A stretch of DNA of 64,000 bases from Pectobacterium colocasium (GCF_020181655.1 NZ_CP084032.1:3038001-3102000); one strand, 5' to 3'; shown: positions 47,498-56,167, counted from the stretch's first letter. Translations and numbers: made by a program. The notes: generated from the sequence alone by a model not told the origin.

Positions 47498-47933
47498 CAT
47501 TCCACTCTTCTGGTATGTAAGAAGAATGCTTTTCAGTGAGTTGAGATATATCTTCATCGGCTGAGCTGTAGTTATCACCATGTTCGATGATGAATTTAAT
47601 TACATCATTTGGAATTACATAGCGGTTAATTTCATCACATAAAATAATTATTGCATCATTCAATCTAATATTTCTCGCATCTGAAATGGATACGTTTTTT
47701 TTGTAAAACAAATAATGAGTGAGTGCATTTACACCAGAAAGAATTTTACGTTCCTTATCGAATTCTTCACGGTGATTAAAAAGAATAAGCTCAAGCTTAA
47801 AAATGATTAGAGTGCGATTAGTTATAAACGGAGCAATCCTTGTATTGTCTGGATTATTAATTTTTAAAGCACTGGCGATATTAGCAGAAGTACGGTTATA
47901 AGCGTGAAGACAGGAAGTTAGATTGAGCTCCAT
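47466..47933 (-). CDS. Hypothetical prophage protein
   Basis: 155 residues from ATG 47933, which has AAGGGA well placed. Predicted helical, with LILFNHREEFDKERKILSGV, LNDAIIILCDEINRY and an acidic C-terminal part. No family recognised. Minus strand within the plus-strand early region and AT-rich compared with flanking phage genes, which suggests a moron gained separately. Confidence 0.6.
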   Translation of the reverse strand: MELNLTSCLHAYNRTSANIASALKINNPDNTRIAPFITNRTLIIFKLELILFNHREEFDKERKILSGVNALTHYLFYKKNVSISDARNIRLNDAIIILCDEINRYVIPNDVIKFIIEHGDNYSSADEDISQLTEKHSSYIPEEWNANFADELLRK

Positions 47934-47984
47934 AAATTTCCCTTTGTGGTTGGTTGATTGGTAGCACTTGAAGCCTACCACAAA

Positions 47985-48021
47985 ACCACGCGCCGGACGT
48001 GGCTAAACATTCCGGCATATA
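47985..48021 (+). repeat. 37-bp direct repeat with hairpin, copy 2
   Basis: Second copy of 47166-47202 with three differences. It lies between the divergent gene ending its start at 47933 and the RHH-like gene at 48047, so it may be a shared promoter element or a transcription-end hairpin. Confidence 0.85.
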
Positions 48022-48046
48022 AACCTTAATAGTGGGAGAAGTAACA

Positions 48047-48238
48047 ATGGCAGCTATTAGTGAACAGAGATCGCGTTTACCGCGTGGTATCGCGTCCAAA
48101 AACCCTACCCCAATGCGCTTATCGGACGATGAGCGCGACAAGTTAGCGGCATTGGCAGCACAAGAAAGTCGCTCGCTTTCAAGCATGGCCCGTCTGGTGT
48201 TTCTGCGGGGACTGGAATCTTTTAACGCACAAGGATAG
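48047..48238 (+). CDS. Ribbon-helix-helix-like small regulator
   Basis: 63 residues. RLSDDERDKLAALAAQESRS followed by LSSMARLVFLRGLESF has the strand-helix-helix spacing of Arc/CopG proteins. GGGAG precedes ATG 48047; five upstream codons are not needed. Probably a DNA-binding early regulator of the prophage. Next gene starts 12 bp later. Confidence 0.65.
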   Translation: MAAISEQRSRLPRGIASKNPTPMRLSDDERDKLAALAAQESRSLSSMARLVFLRGLESFNAQG

Positions 48239-48249
48239 CAGGTGGTGAA

Positions 48250-48462
48250 ATGGCTAAGGCATTAAACATTAATATCACCGTCCCTACTCCATATGTTTCA
48301 TTGAAAACATATTCAGAAATGACGGGTATTCCATTGCGTACCTGCGAAGGAATGGTTTCTGACGGAAGGATTATCATTCGTCCCAAAAAAGCGCGAATGG
48401 AGAAAGTCGAAGTTAATTTAATCGCCATGCTTCGTGATGCGATAACCAATAGCGAAATTTAA
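48250..48462 (+). CDS. Cox-like regulatory/excision protein
   Basis: 70 residues. YVSLKTYSEMTGIPLRTCEG and MVSDGRIIIRPKKA form a winged-helix-like DNA-binding fold like P2 Cox, which represses the lysogenic promoter and directs excision. Position shortly after the repressor/operator region agrees. AGGTGG upstream. Assignment is by fold and place. Confidence 0.65.
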   Translation: MAKALNINITVPTPYVSLKTYSEMTGIPLRTCEGMVSDGRIIIRPKKARMEKVEVNLIAMLRDAITNSEI

Positions 48463-48464
48463 TC

Positions 48465-48701
48465 ATGGAAAAAAATCGGCTGGTATTTTTAGGTATCGAT
48501 CATGCATTAATTAAAGTCAGCGAACATACCAGCGTTTATCGCGGATTTTCTATTATTCGCTGCCCCAGAACAGCAACTAACCCGATAACGCGTTATCGAG
48601 TGAATCAAGGCGATCAATCATTCGGGTTATTTGACGCATTAGGGCAAGCAACTTCTTATATTAATGGACTGCACGAAATGAGAGGTTGTATTCATGCGTG
48701 A
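48465..48701 (+). CDS. Hypothetical early phage protein
   Basis: 78 residues, with FLGIDHALIKVSEHTSVYRG and LGQATSYINGLHEM. Small alpha/beta protein; no family recognised. Starts 3 bp after the Cox-like gene and overlaps the next by 8 bp, so it belongs to the early operon. Confidence 0.6.
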   Translation: MEKNRLVFLGIDHALIKVSEHTSVYRGFSIIRCPRTATNPITRYRVNQGDQSFGLFDALGQATSYINGLHEMRGCIHA

Positions 48702-48903
48702 CAATCTAATATTCATTCTTTCAGAAATCATTGTTTGTTTATTCCTAGGTGTGGTTGTGACTAAACGATGGAGAGATAAAGAACTACCTTTCCACAGAGA
48801 TTTAATAAACACATATATTGTTTTTTTAAAAGTAGCTGTAGTTGCAGTATCTGCGCTTTTTATTTTTCACTTAACCAAGAAAATTTTAGAGGCGGTAATA
48901 TGA
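48694..48903 (+). CDS. Small membrane protein
   Basis: 69 residues with two hydrophobic segments (about 5-23 FILSEIIVCLFLGVVV and 40-60 YIVFLKVAVVAVSALFIF) separated by a charged loop. No family recognised. Overlaps both neighbours (8 and 4 bp), so it is translated within the early operon. Confidence 0.6.
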   Translation: MRDNLIFILSEIIVCLFLGVVVTKRWRDKELPFHRDLINTYIVFLKVAVVAVSALFIFHLTKKILEAVI

Positions 48904-49100
48904 TTAGCTCAGCGCGTTTATTAAAGGAAAAATCACCATCACCGCAGCAGGAAAATAAAGGCTGGCTGGAATTACCAAACGGCCAGCGTTTCCAGCCAAC
49001 CCCCGCGCAGGCTTATTTTGCGCCGTGGAGCCAAAAGCCCTATATGCCAGCGCCTAAAAAGCGTCGCTGGTTTACTCGTTTGATTAATACATTGGCGTAA
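48900..49100 (+). CDS. Fil-like (DUF2724) early protein
   Basis: 66 residues. SARLLKEKSPSPQQENKGWL at the N-terminus and PFIPAP-like KPYMPAPKKRRWF at the C-terminus resemble the filamentation proteins of P2/186-type phages (DUF2724), which block cell division when overproduced. The match is by short motifs and gene position, so moderate. Ends TAATG with the next frame. Confidence 0.55.
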   Translation: MISSARLLKEKSPSPQQENKGWLELPNGQRFQPTPAQAYFAPWSQKPYMPAPKKRRWFTRLINTLA

Positions 49101-49384
49101 TGGTGATGATAATGGGAATAAATCATAACCCCAAAATATGGCTACAGGCCGCAGATGATGCAGCGGAGGGCTTTTTATCTCAGTCTGCTGATGTGCGCGA
49201 GAACGGTAACGATAACGGTTACAACTGTATCAGCGTTTTGTCGTCGCTGGAATCATTGGCTGATGCGGTTTATTACCTCAATCACCCTCTGTATCAATTT
49301 ATCAAGAGCCATACCAATCAGTGGTTTCACGATGGAATGACGCAGGCACCAAATTTTGCAACCAATTGGGCGAAGCAGGGTTAA
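49100..49384 (+). CDS. Hypothetical early phage protein
   Basis: 94 residues if started at ATG 49100, coupled to the preceding stop; ATG 49112 (MGINHNPKIW) is an alternative. LQAADDAAEGFLSQSADVRE and LESLADAVYYLNHPLYQFIK suggest a helical protein. No family recognised. The stop lies 6 bp before the DUF5347 gene. Confidence 0.55.
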   Translation: MVMIMGINHNPKIWLQAADDAAEGFLSQSADVRENGNDNGYNCISVLSSLESLADAVYYLNHPLYQFIKSHTNQWFHDGMTQAPNFATNWAKQG

Positions 49385-49389
49385 CCGTC

Positions 49390-49725
49390 ATGGCTAATAC
49401 CGAAGCCGCCCGCGCCGTTCCGCTGAGTATCGCGGACAGAACTGACGGGCTTAATCACATCGCAATGCTGAGAGGGAAACACTTCAACACAAACAGTGAA
49501 AAAGACATGTGCCGCTTTATCGACGATATGCGGGACAGAATAGATGAAGATTATCATCAAAATATGCGCGTGTTATCAGCGATATTTGAATTAGCAAATA
49601 TTGATAAGGAACGGCATAACCTGAAATTTAATGAACTGACAACTGAAGAAAAAGCAAAGCTGATTAAAGCGATGAATAAACTTAAAGCAGTTGTGAGTTT
49701 ATTCCCCAAACATTTAATTCTTTAA
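49390..49725 (+). CDS. DUF5347-family phage protein
   Basis: 111 residues. RTDGLNHIAMLRGKHF, MRDRIDEDYHQNMRVLSAIF and KLIKAMNKLKAVVSLFPKHL are typical of DUF5347 proteins found in early regions of enterobacterial P2-like phages. Function unknown. ATG 49390 (MANTEAARAV) is taken as start; the frame is open 23 codons upstream within the previous gene. Confidence 0.7.
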   Translation: MANTEAARAVPLSIADRTDGLNHIAMLRGKHFNTNSEKDMCRFIDDMRDRIDEDYHQNMRVLSAIFELANIDKERHNLKFNELTTEEKAKLIKAMNKLKAVVSLFPKHLIL

Positions 49726-49795
49726 CCGTAATAAATCCTGTTTTTAAAGGCGTAAACCCGCCGGGCTTTCTATTACCTGAAAAAAGGAAATCACG

Positions 49796-50030
49796 ATGAG
49801 AAATGCAGAAGTTAAACAAATGCAAGTGGCGAGTGATAACGCGCTTGTTGAGTTGCTGAACAAGGCACGCCAGGAAGAAAGAAAAGACCAGCATTTAGGG
49901 TTTTCCTTGCGTCTGGCCGCGCTGTCTATCCATGCGCAAAAAAAAAGAGTATTCCGCCGCAGAGGTTATCGAACTGCTGCGCAAAGAGGCAGAACGGTTT
50001 GAGCATTCATCACAGGAGATCATCGTATGA
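49796..50030 (+). pseudogene. DUF2732-like gene frameshifted at an A9 run
   Basis: ATG 49796 has AAAGGAAA upstream and reads ALVELLNKARQEERKDQHLG, SLRLAALSIHAQKK as in DUF2732 early proteins of P2-like phages. At nine A (49938-49946) the frame goes off. With eight A it continues EYSAAEVIELLRKEAERFEH..IIV to TGA 50028-50030, overlapping the exonuclease ATG. The long A-run could allow transcriptional slippage to make the full product; otherwise it is a mutation or sequencing error. Confidence 0.75.
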
Positions 50031-50611
50031 ACCACGTCATGATTGATATTGAAACAATGGGGACGAACCCTAACGCGCCAATTGCCTCCATTGGTGCCGT
50101 GTTCTTCAATCCCAAAACGGGTGAGCTGGGCGAGCAGTTCTATTGCCGCGTCGATTTTGAAAACGACATGCTCAATGGCGCGGTGCCGGACGGCGGCACT
50201 ATCAAATGGTGGCTACGTCAGTCCTCAGAGGCTCGCGCCGAATTGATTCGTGATGATGCAACCCCGATTTTGGGAGCCGTCAGCGAGCTGAGTGATTGGC
50301 TGACAGATAACGCTGAAAGCCTGAAAACGTTAAAGGTATGGGCAAATAGCCCATCTTTTGATTGCGCTACCCTGAAGTCTGCGTTTGAGCGTACTGATAC
50401 GGATATTCCGTGGAATTACCGGAATGAACGTGACGTCAGAACGATGAAAGAAGTCGGGGTCGCCATTATGGGTATAGGGCGCATTCTTAGACTCGGTACG
50501 GCAAAAACCATCGGTGTTAAACATAACGCGCTGGATGATGCGATCAGCCAGGCCGCGTTGGTTTCTGCTGTTATGTCTCGGTTAGTTCAGAATGGCGGCG
50601 GTGAATTATGA
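50027..50611 (+). CDS. DEDDh 3'-5' exonuclease of P2-like phages
   Basis: 194 residues. Exo I DIETMGTNPNAPIASIG (Asp/Glu), Exo II around VWANSPSFDCATL, and Exo III HNALDDAISQAALV (His and Asp) give a complete DEDDh site, related to RNase T-like nucleases. Likely acts in phage replication or nucleic-acid turnover. Overlaps the broken DUF2732 gene and the methylase (4 bp each). Confidence 0.82.
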   Translation: MNHVMIDIETMGTNPNAPIASIGAVFFNPKTGELGEQFYCRVDFENDMLNGAVPDGGTIKWWLRQSSEARAELIRDDATPILGAVSELSDWLTDNAESLKTLKVWANSPSFDCATLKSAFERTDTDIPWNYRNERDVRTMKEVGVAIMGIGRILRLGTAKTIGVKHNALDDAISQAALVSAVMSRLVQNGGGEL

Positions 50612-51471
50612 TCCGCCCGTTCCTCAAATGGCCAGGCGGGAAATCCCGCGTATTGCCTGATTTGCTCCCGCTTCTGCCAAAAGGAGATTGCCTGATAGAG
50701 CCGTTCGTTGGCGGCGCGTCAGTATTCCTGAATACTGAATATCGCCATTATGTATTAGCTGATATCAATGCCGACTTAATTAACATGTATTCAGTTGCAA
50801 AAAATCAGACAGACGATTTTTTGGATGCTGCCCTGCTTATGTTTAAAAATGGAAACTCAAAACAAGCCTATCTAGAAATTCGTGAATTATTTAACTGGGC
50901 AAACAGAAACGCCACTCGTTTATCTGACTCTAGCTCGTTCAAATTGCTCCAAGCGGCCCGTTTCCTTTATTTGAATCGACACGGTTATAACGGCATGTGC
51001 CGATATAACAAAAACGGTGAGTTCAATATTCCCCACGGGAAATATAAAACTCAATACTTACCGTTTGTCGAAATAAAACAGTTTGCGGAAAAAGCCAATG
51101 ACACGAAAGCTCTTTTTGTCGTGGCGGATTTCTGCGAAACCCTAACATCAAAATCGATAAGCGAGAGCAGCGTTATCTATTGTGATCCGCCGTATCTGCC
51201 CGCCAGTGATACGGCCAACTTCACGCAATACTATCATTCCGCATTTACTCGCGAGCATCACATCCAATTGGCTAAGTACCTACGACACGTTCGTTACGAA
51301 ACTGACGCAGCAGTAGTTATTTCAAATAGTGATACGCCAGCCACACGCGAGATTTACCAGAATTATCAGTTTCATGAGATCGGCGTAAATCGTTCGCTAG
51401 GCGCTGATAGCGCGTCACGTAAAAAGGCCAGAGAACTGATTGGTGTGCTGGATATAGGGGTGAGTAAATGA
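50608..51471 (+). CDS. Dam-type DNA N6-adenine methyltransferase (D12 class)
   Basis: 287 residues. Motif X FLKWPGGKSR (4-13), motif I IEPFVGGASVFL, the NPPY-type motif as DPPY at 193-196 (YCDPPYLPAS) and RHGYNGMCRYNKNGEFN are those of GATC-specific Dam enzymes. Methylation could protect phage DNA or regulate replication. Start overlaps the exonuclease stop, and its end overlaps the PAPS-reductase-like gene (ATGA). Confidence 0.9.
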   Translation: MIRPFLKWPGGKSRVLPDLLPLLPKGDCLIEPFVGGASVFLNTEYRHYVLADINADLINMYSVAKNQTDDFLDAALLMFKNGNSKQAYLEIRELFNWANRNATRLSDSSSFKLLQAARFLYLNRHGYNGMCRYNKNGEFNIPHGKYKTQYLPFVEIKQFAEKANDTKALFVVADFCETLTSKSISESSVIYCDPPYLPASDTANFTQYYHSAFTREHHIQLAKYLRHVRYETDAAVVISNSDTPATREIYQNYQFHEIGVNRSLGADSASRKKARELIGVLDIGVSK

Positions 51472-52484
51472 TCCCTTTTGCTATCAATCCACATTGCTTG
51501 GGATTCAACACAATCAACGTTGTTTCCGTTTCAGGGGGCAAAGATAGTCTCGCTGATTGGCTGTTGGCCATAGAGCACGGCGTTATCCATATTCCCGCTT
51601 TTGCTGATACCGGACACGAACACCCTCAGACGATGGAGTATCTGGATTATCTGGAATCTAAGCTGGGGAAAATCAGGCGCGTCTATGCTGATTTTTCTCG
51701 GCAAATTGCAGGTAAAAGAAAATTCATTGCCGAAAAATGGCCGATTACGCTTGTTTCAGAATGTGGTTTTACTGATGAGCAGGCCGCAAACATTATCGCT
51801 ACTGCGTTAGATACCCTGCATCCAACTGGCATCCCATTTCTTGATCTGTGTATGTGGAAGGGCCGATTCCCATCAACGAAACGGCGCTTTTGCTCAACAG
51901 AACTAAAACACGAACCTATCCGGTTACAGGTTGTTGAGCCGATCACTGATGCGGGGTTTGATGTTGTCTCTTGGCAAGGTGTTCGCGCCGAAGAATCCGC
52001 GCCGCGTGCGCTTCTTTCAGAATGGGAATCCGGTTTTGATTTGGGGCCACGCCTAAGCATCTATCGCCCCATTCTTAACTGGAAACATGCCGATGTCTTT
52101 GCATTGGCAAAGCGGCACGGTATCAAGCCAAACCCCCTTTATGAGCAAGGGTGTAGTCGCGTGGGATGTATGCCGTGTATCCACGCCAGAAAGTCAGAGC
52201 TTGCGGAAATCTTCCGTCGCTGGCCTGAAGAAGTTGAGCGAGTAGCCCGCTGGGAACGCCTTGTTGCGGCATGTTCTCGCCGTCAAAACTCAATATTTTT
52301 CCCATCAACAAACGACCCAAAAAAATCAGAGCGCCGCATTGAGTGTATTAGCGTCGAGTCTCACGGCATCCACACGTACAAAGACTGGGCGTTAACAACC
52401 AGGGGGGGACAACAGTTCGATTTATTGGGCGAAGCCGTCGATCCGATGGTTTGCAACAGCGTTTACGCTGGGGTTTGTGAGTAA
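51468..52484 (+). CDS. PAPS-reductase-like PP-loop ATPase
   Basis: 338 residues. PP-loop SGGKDS (22-27), FADTGHEHPQTMEYLDYLES, and a Cys cluster CSRVGCMPC (about 228-236) with further Cys near 159 suggest adenylation plus an Fe-S or zinc site. Phage members are annotated as phosphoadenosine phosphosulfate reductases; the closest known roles for this fold with Cys clusters include DndC-type DNA sulfur chemistry. No other dnd gene is present, so the reaction is unassigned. Coupled to dam and gpA by overlapping codons. Confidence 0.75.
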   Translation: MIPFAINPHCLGFNTINVVSVSGGKDSLADWLLAIEHGVIHIPAFADTGHEHPQTMEYLDYLESKLGKIRRVYADFSRQIAGKRKFIAEKWPITLVSECGFTDEQAANIIATALDTLHPTGIPFLDLCMWKGRFPSTKRRFCSTELKHEPIRLQVVEPITDAGFDVVSWQGVRAEESAPRALLSEWESGFDLGPRLSIYRPILNWKHADVFALAKRHGIKPNPLYEQGCSRVGCMPCIHARKSELAEIFRRWPEEVERVARWERLVAACSRRQNSIFFPSTNDPKKSERRIECISVESHGIHTYKDWALTTRGGQQFDLLGEAVDPMVCNSVYAGVCE

Positions 52485-54988
52485 TGTCCGAACAGTGGGC
52501 CTATCCGTGGAATGCGCCACGCCCAGCGATCTCCGCGTATCAGGGGATCGCTGACTCTTTTCCCTCTTCTACCGCAAATGCCACTAAGCCGCATCCAGCC
52601 GTAGACAATCATCTTAAACGGCTGGTATCGCGCACCGCTTTCTCCGATCTTGATTTCGATCAGGCCGTCGCGCGGCTGGACTATTTCGAGCCTAATGCAA
52701 CGTTACTGACGATGCGCCGCCAGTTCGCTGAGGCTGAGAGGGACGAGCATCAAGCGGCATTGCAGAACTGGATGGAAACACCGGAAGGTGTTGAGGGGTG
52801 CCTGCTGGAACAGCCGTTTTTTATCCGTGATACCTACAGGAAAAAAATAGAATGGCTACGCGCCAACCGCGAGCCGCGACACGTCAGCGCTTTTTTTATG
52901 GGAACCGTGAAAAAAGCCCTGCTGCGTCTTGATGCTGTGCGCGCCAAGCAAGGTGTGCGTGATGGTTTTACGTCAGAGCTTGCAAGCTACTACCGCGCCC
53001 GATGGCAGCATTTGGCCGAGTTTACGAAACATGAGGCGATTAACGCTGGTCACGCTATCGCAGCCAGCATCGCGGAAATGTTTGAAACCGAATGCGGCAA
53101 CACCTTGCCCGCCGCTATGACCAATGACGAGATCCAGGCGCTTTTCTGGCATCTGGGGCGTGAAATGCTGGCGCTACGAGTAACACCGCCGTGTTGGGGC
53201 GTGATCATCGGCGATAACGAGTCACGAAACCGCATCTATTCCGCCATTCTGCGTATCACTAATGCTGATTGGTGGGGGCGTAAGCTCTGGCGCTTGCGTT
53301 GCGAGTGGCGAGAAAATCAATTCCGCGCCATAGGCGTGATCCACAAAAAGCGTATGCCTTACGTCAGCATTGATGCGTTGAACCAATGGCAGGAGCAGCG
53401 CCGTAAAAACCGCGAATTCTTTAAGGCGCATGAACTGGTTGATGAAGACGGTAACGTCGCGTCGCTGGAAAACATAGTGTACGCCAGCGTCAGCAATCCG
53501 GTTATTCGCCGTCACGAACTGATGACGCGCATGGCGGGTGTTGAAATGGTTGCCATATCACGCAGCGATGAGGGTGTTTTTCTTACTATCACCTGCCCGT
53601 CACGCTATCACGCCACCATTCAGAACGGTCATCAAAATCCCAAATGGGATACGTCGTCCCCTCGTCAGGGGCAGCGCTATTTATGTAAGACGTGGGCTAA
53701 AGCCATGTCGAAACTGAACCGACGCGGCCTGCGCCCGTATGGCTTTCGCGTCGCAGAACCTCACCACGATGCTACGCCGCACTGGCACGTATTGCTATTC
53801 ATGCCGCCAGAAGACCGGAAAGAAATCACTGAAATTCTGCGTGAATACTTCATCGCTGTAGACCGCGCTGAACTTGGGCGCAATACCAGCGCACGCTTTA
53901 AAGCGAAGCGCCTCGATCCCAAGAAAGGTAGCGCCACTGCCTATGTGGCGAAATATATCAGTAAAAACATTGATGGCTACGCGCTGGATGGCGAGCTGGA
54001 CGGTGAAACCGGAAAGCCTCTACGCGAAACCGCAAAGTTTGCGATGGCCTGGGCGTCTCAACATAACATCCGGCAGTTTCAGCCGTTCGGCCTGCCGCCG
54101 GTCACTGTCTGGCGCGAACTGCGCAAGCTGGCAAATCAACTTACCGCAGTGCAGAAAGAAGCTGGAACATTCAAGCGCGGTGCCGCACAGCTTGGCGATC
54201 CGGCAATGGATGCCGTGCTGGCCTCAGCCGATGCAGGCTGCTTCGCTACTTACATTGAGAAACAAGGCGGCGTGCTGATCCCGCGTGAGCTTTACACCGT
54301 GCGCATTGCGTATGAGGAAGCTGACGAGCAAAACGATTACGGCGAAACACCGGAAAAAATCTTTGGTGTTTTTTCTCCCCGCTTGGGCGAGCTATCGCGC
54401 ATCTGCACCCGTCTCGTTAAGTGGAAAATCCGCAAAAAACAGGCAGCAGACGCAGGCGATAATGATAGCGCTGGGCGTGGTTTGGCTGTTACGTCGCCCA
54501 CCGGCGACGCTTGGAGTTCTGTCAATAACTCTACGGGCGACGAAAAAGTAAGCATTTCCGAACCCGCCGATAGAGAGATTGGCAGTACGTCAGAACCAGA
54601 AAACATCGACTTTGAGCACATGACCGACGCGGAACGGCGGGGTTTGCTCAATCGGCTTCGATCACAGCCGCCGGATCGGCGACATAGCGAACACTCGTCC
54701 ACAACTCAGCTCCATGAATCGACTGAAAAACAGACTGTTAGTAACCGGTCGGACGACTGGCGCGCAAGCGTTGCCGATTTCGCCCGTTCGCTTGGCTGGG
54801 ATATCAGCGCCGGTGAGGTACGGCGGCTGGAAACGGGTAATGCGATCACAATCGCGGGCTATGCCTACGTTGCTAGCGCTGACGGTTGTCTGTATCGAAC
54901 GCCGACGAGTAAGCAAAAAGACGCGGAATATCAGGATAGAGCAGCGGCGCTGCTACACCGAATTTCAGTATTACGTGACGTTTCATAG
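52484..54988 (+). CDS. A: gpA, rolling-circle replication endonuclease
   Basis: 834 residues (P2 A 761). The His motif HWHVLLFMPP (about 432) and the two-Tyr motif YVAKYISKN (Tyr486 and Tyr490) identify the HUH-type nickase that starts replication by cleaving within its own gene. The C-terminal 150 residues are low-complexity and variable. ATG 52484 overlaps the preceding stop (TAATG). The origin itself should be inside the gene, but I cannot place it. Confidence 0.93.
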   Translation: MSEQWAYPWNAPRPAISAYQGIADSFPSSTANATKPHPAVDNHLKRLVSRTAFSDLDFDQAVARLDYFEPNATLLTMRRQFAEAERDEHQAALQNWMETPEGVEGCLLEQPFFIRDTYRKKIEWLRANREPRHVSAFFMGTVKKALLRLDAVRAKQGVRDGFTSELASYYRARWQHLAEFTKHEAINAGHAIAASIAEMFETECGNTLPAAMTNDEIQALFWHLGREMLALRVTPPCWGVIIGDNESRNRIYSAILRITNADWWGRKLWRLRCEWRENQFRAIGVIHKKRMPYVSIDALNQWQEQRRKNREFFKAHELVDEDGNVASLENIVYASVSNPVIRRHELMTRMAGVEMVAISRSDEGVFLTITCPSRYHATIQNGHQNPKWDTSSPRQGQRYLCKTWAKAMSKLNRRGLRPYGFRVAEPHHDATPHWHVLLFMPPEDRKEITEILREYFIAVDRAELGRNTSARFKAKRLDPKKGSATAYVAKYISKNIDGYALDGELDGETGKPLRETAKFAMAWASQHNIRQFQPFGLPPVTVWRELRKLANQLTAVQKEAGTFKRGAAQLGDPAMDAVLASADAGCFATYIEKQGGVLIPRELYTVRIAYEEADEQNDYGETPEKIFGVFSPRLGELSRICTRLVKWKIRKKQAADAGDNDSAGRGLAVTSPTGDAWSSVNNSTGDEKVSISEPADREIGSTSEPENIDFEHMTDAERRGLLNRLRSQPPDRRHSEHSSTTQLHESTEKQTVSNRSDDWRASVADFARSLGWDISAGEVRRLETGNAITIAGYAYVASADGCLYRTPTSKQKDAEYQDRAAALLHRISVLRDVS

Positions 54989-55086
54989 TCATTACCGGCT
55001 GTGCTGGCCAGAACATCGATCACAGTCAGAAATGACGCGGCTGCAGCATAGATGAAAATAGCTATGCGGTACCAAAGGGGGAAATA

Positions 55087-55791
55087 ATGGGATATCTGGG
55101 AAGCAAGGCCGCGTCAGGCGCGTATCAGAAAATAATCGCCAACATGCCACCGCATGATGTTTACGTTGAAACTCATCTGGGTGGTGGTGCCGTTATGCTG
55201 AATAAGCCGCCCGCGCGGCTGAATGTTGGTGTTGATATTGACCCGATCACAGTTGAAGAGTTTTGTCAGTTTAATCCTGAGTTTGTAGACACGCTAGATA
55301 CTCAGCTACGGATTATCAATGAGGATGCTGTTGATTTTCTGCAAAGTCACGACCTTGAGGCAATGGGTCGCACGCTGATTTACGCAGACCCGCCGTATTT
55401 GCCAGAAACCAGAACCGGCAACGCACGTTATCGGCATGAATACACGGTTGATGATCATCGTGAGTTGATCGCTATTCTGCGGCAATGCCCGTATTACGTG
55501 ATGATTTCCGGCTATCCGTCGTCGCTTTACGACGAGTTATTGCACGACTGGCGCGCTATCGAGTTTCAGGTAATGACGCGTGGTGGTGTCAGGACGGAAA
55601 AGCTATGGATGAATTTCCCAGAAGGTGCGGCATATAGTGCGGCGTTTGCTGGTAAAGACTATATCGATCGGCAGCGCATCAAGAGAAAAGCGGAAAGATG
55701 GGCGGCTAAGTATCAGGCGATGACGCCAGCGGAACGGCTGGCGGTGATGGCTGCGTTATGTGAAGTTGATGGAAGAAGGCAAAATAATTAG
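55087..55791 (+). CDS. Second D12-class DNA adenine methyltransferase
   Basis: 234 residues. GYLGSKAASGAYQKIIANMP, ETHLGGGAVML (motif I) and YADPPYLPETRTGNARY (DPPY 101-104) show a SAM-dependent N6-adenine methylase distinct from the Dam-type one at 50608. The C-terminal part is Lys/Arg-rich. AAAGGGGG upstream of ATG 55087. Specificity unknown. It stands alone after gpA. Confidence 0.85.
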   Translation: MGYLGSKAASGAYQKIIANMPPHDVYVETHLGGGAVMLNKPPARLNVGVDIDPITVEEFCQFNPEFVDTLDTQLRIINEDAVDFLQSHDLEAMGRTLIYADPPYLPETRTGNARYRHEYTVDDHRELIAILRQCPYYVMISGYPSSLYDELLHDWRAIEFQVMTRGGVRTEKLWMNFPEGAAYSAAFAGKDYIDRQRIKRKAERWAAKYQAMTPAERLAVMAALCEVDGRRQNN

Positions 55792-55884
55792 ATTTAAGAT
55801 TAGGTATTATTGCCATAATTAGATAAATATCTTATCATTATCTCATCCCAAGCGGATATGCTCTTTAAAAAACCGAGGAAGCTG

Positions 55885-56145
55885 ATGGTAAAGGTAATCT
55901 GGACAAGGAAAGCGTTGAAACAACGTTCAACGATAGACCGAAGATATCAGGACACCATAAGTGAGAAAGTTGCCGAACTGAAGAACTTCCCCGCCGTCAA
56001 ACTGGACATTACTTCGTTGAAGGGTGAAGCGGGTAAATTCAGGCTACGGGTTGGAGACTACAGGGTAATTTTCGAAATCATCAAAGGTGAGCCAGTTGTC
56101 TGTGAAGTTCAGGCGGTCAAACGCAGAACATCAACAACTTACTAA
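55885..56145 (+). CDS. RelE/ParE-family toxin
   Basis: 86 residues. KVIWTRKALKQRSTIDRRYQ, LKGEAGKFRLRVGDYRVIFE and a conserved C-terminal Lys/Arg (VQAVKRRTSTTY) match RelE-type mRNA interferases or ParE-like toxins. ATG 55885 has AGGAAG; the nine upstream codons from 55858 are not needed. Paired with the HTH protein 70 bp downstream, toxin first. Confidence 0.83.
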   Translation: MVKVIWTRKALKQRSTIDRRYQDTISEKVAELKNFPAVKLDITSLKGEAGKFRLRVGDYRVIFEIIKGEPVVCEVQAVKRRTSTTY

Positions 56146-56151
56146 TTATCA

Positions 56152-56167
56152 GGCGGGGTAACCCGCC
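56152..56167 (+). other. Hairpin between toxin and antitoxin genes
   Basis: GGCGGG-GTAA-CCCGCC, a 6-bp GC stem with tetraloop, 6 bp after the toxin stop, followed by AGTTTCCTT. It may cause partial termination or stabilise the toxin mRNA end, so antitoxin could have separate expression. Confidence 0.5.

Noticed and set aside
47166..48021. CRISPR array
   Set aside because: Only two repeat copies, about 780 bp apart, with genes between them and no cas genes.
51468..52484. DNA phosphorothioation (Dnd) system
   Set aside because: Only a DndC-like fold is present; no DndA, B, D or E homologue is adjacent.
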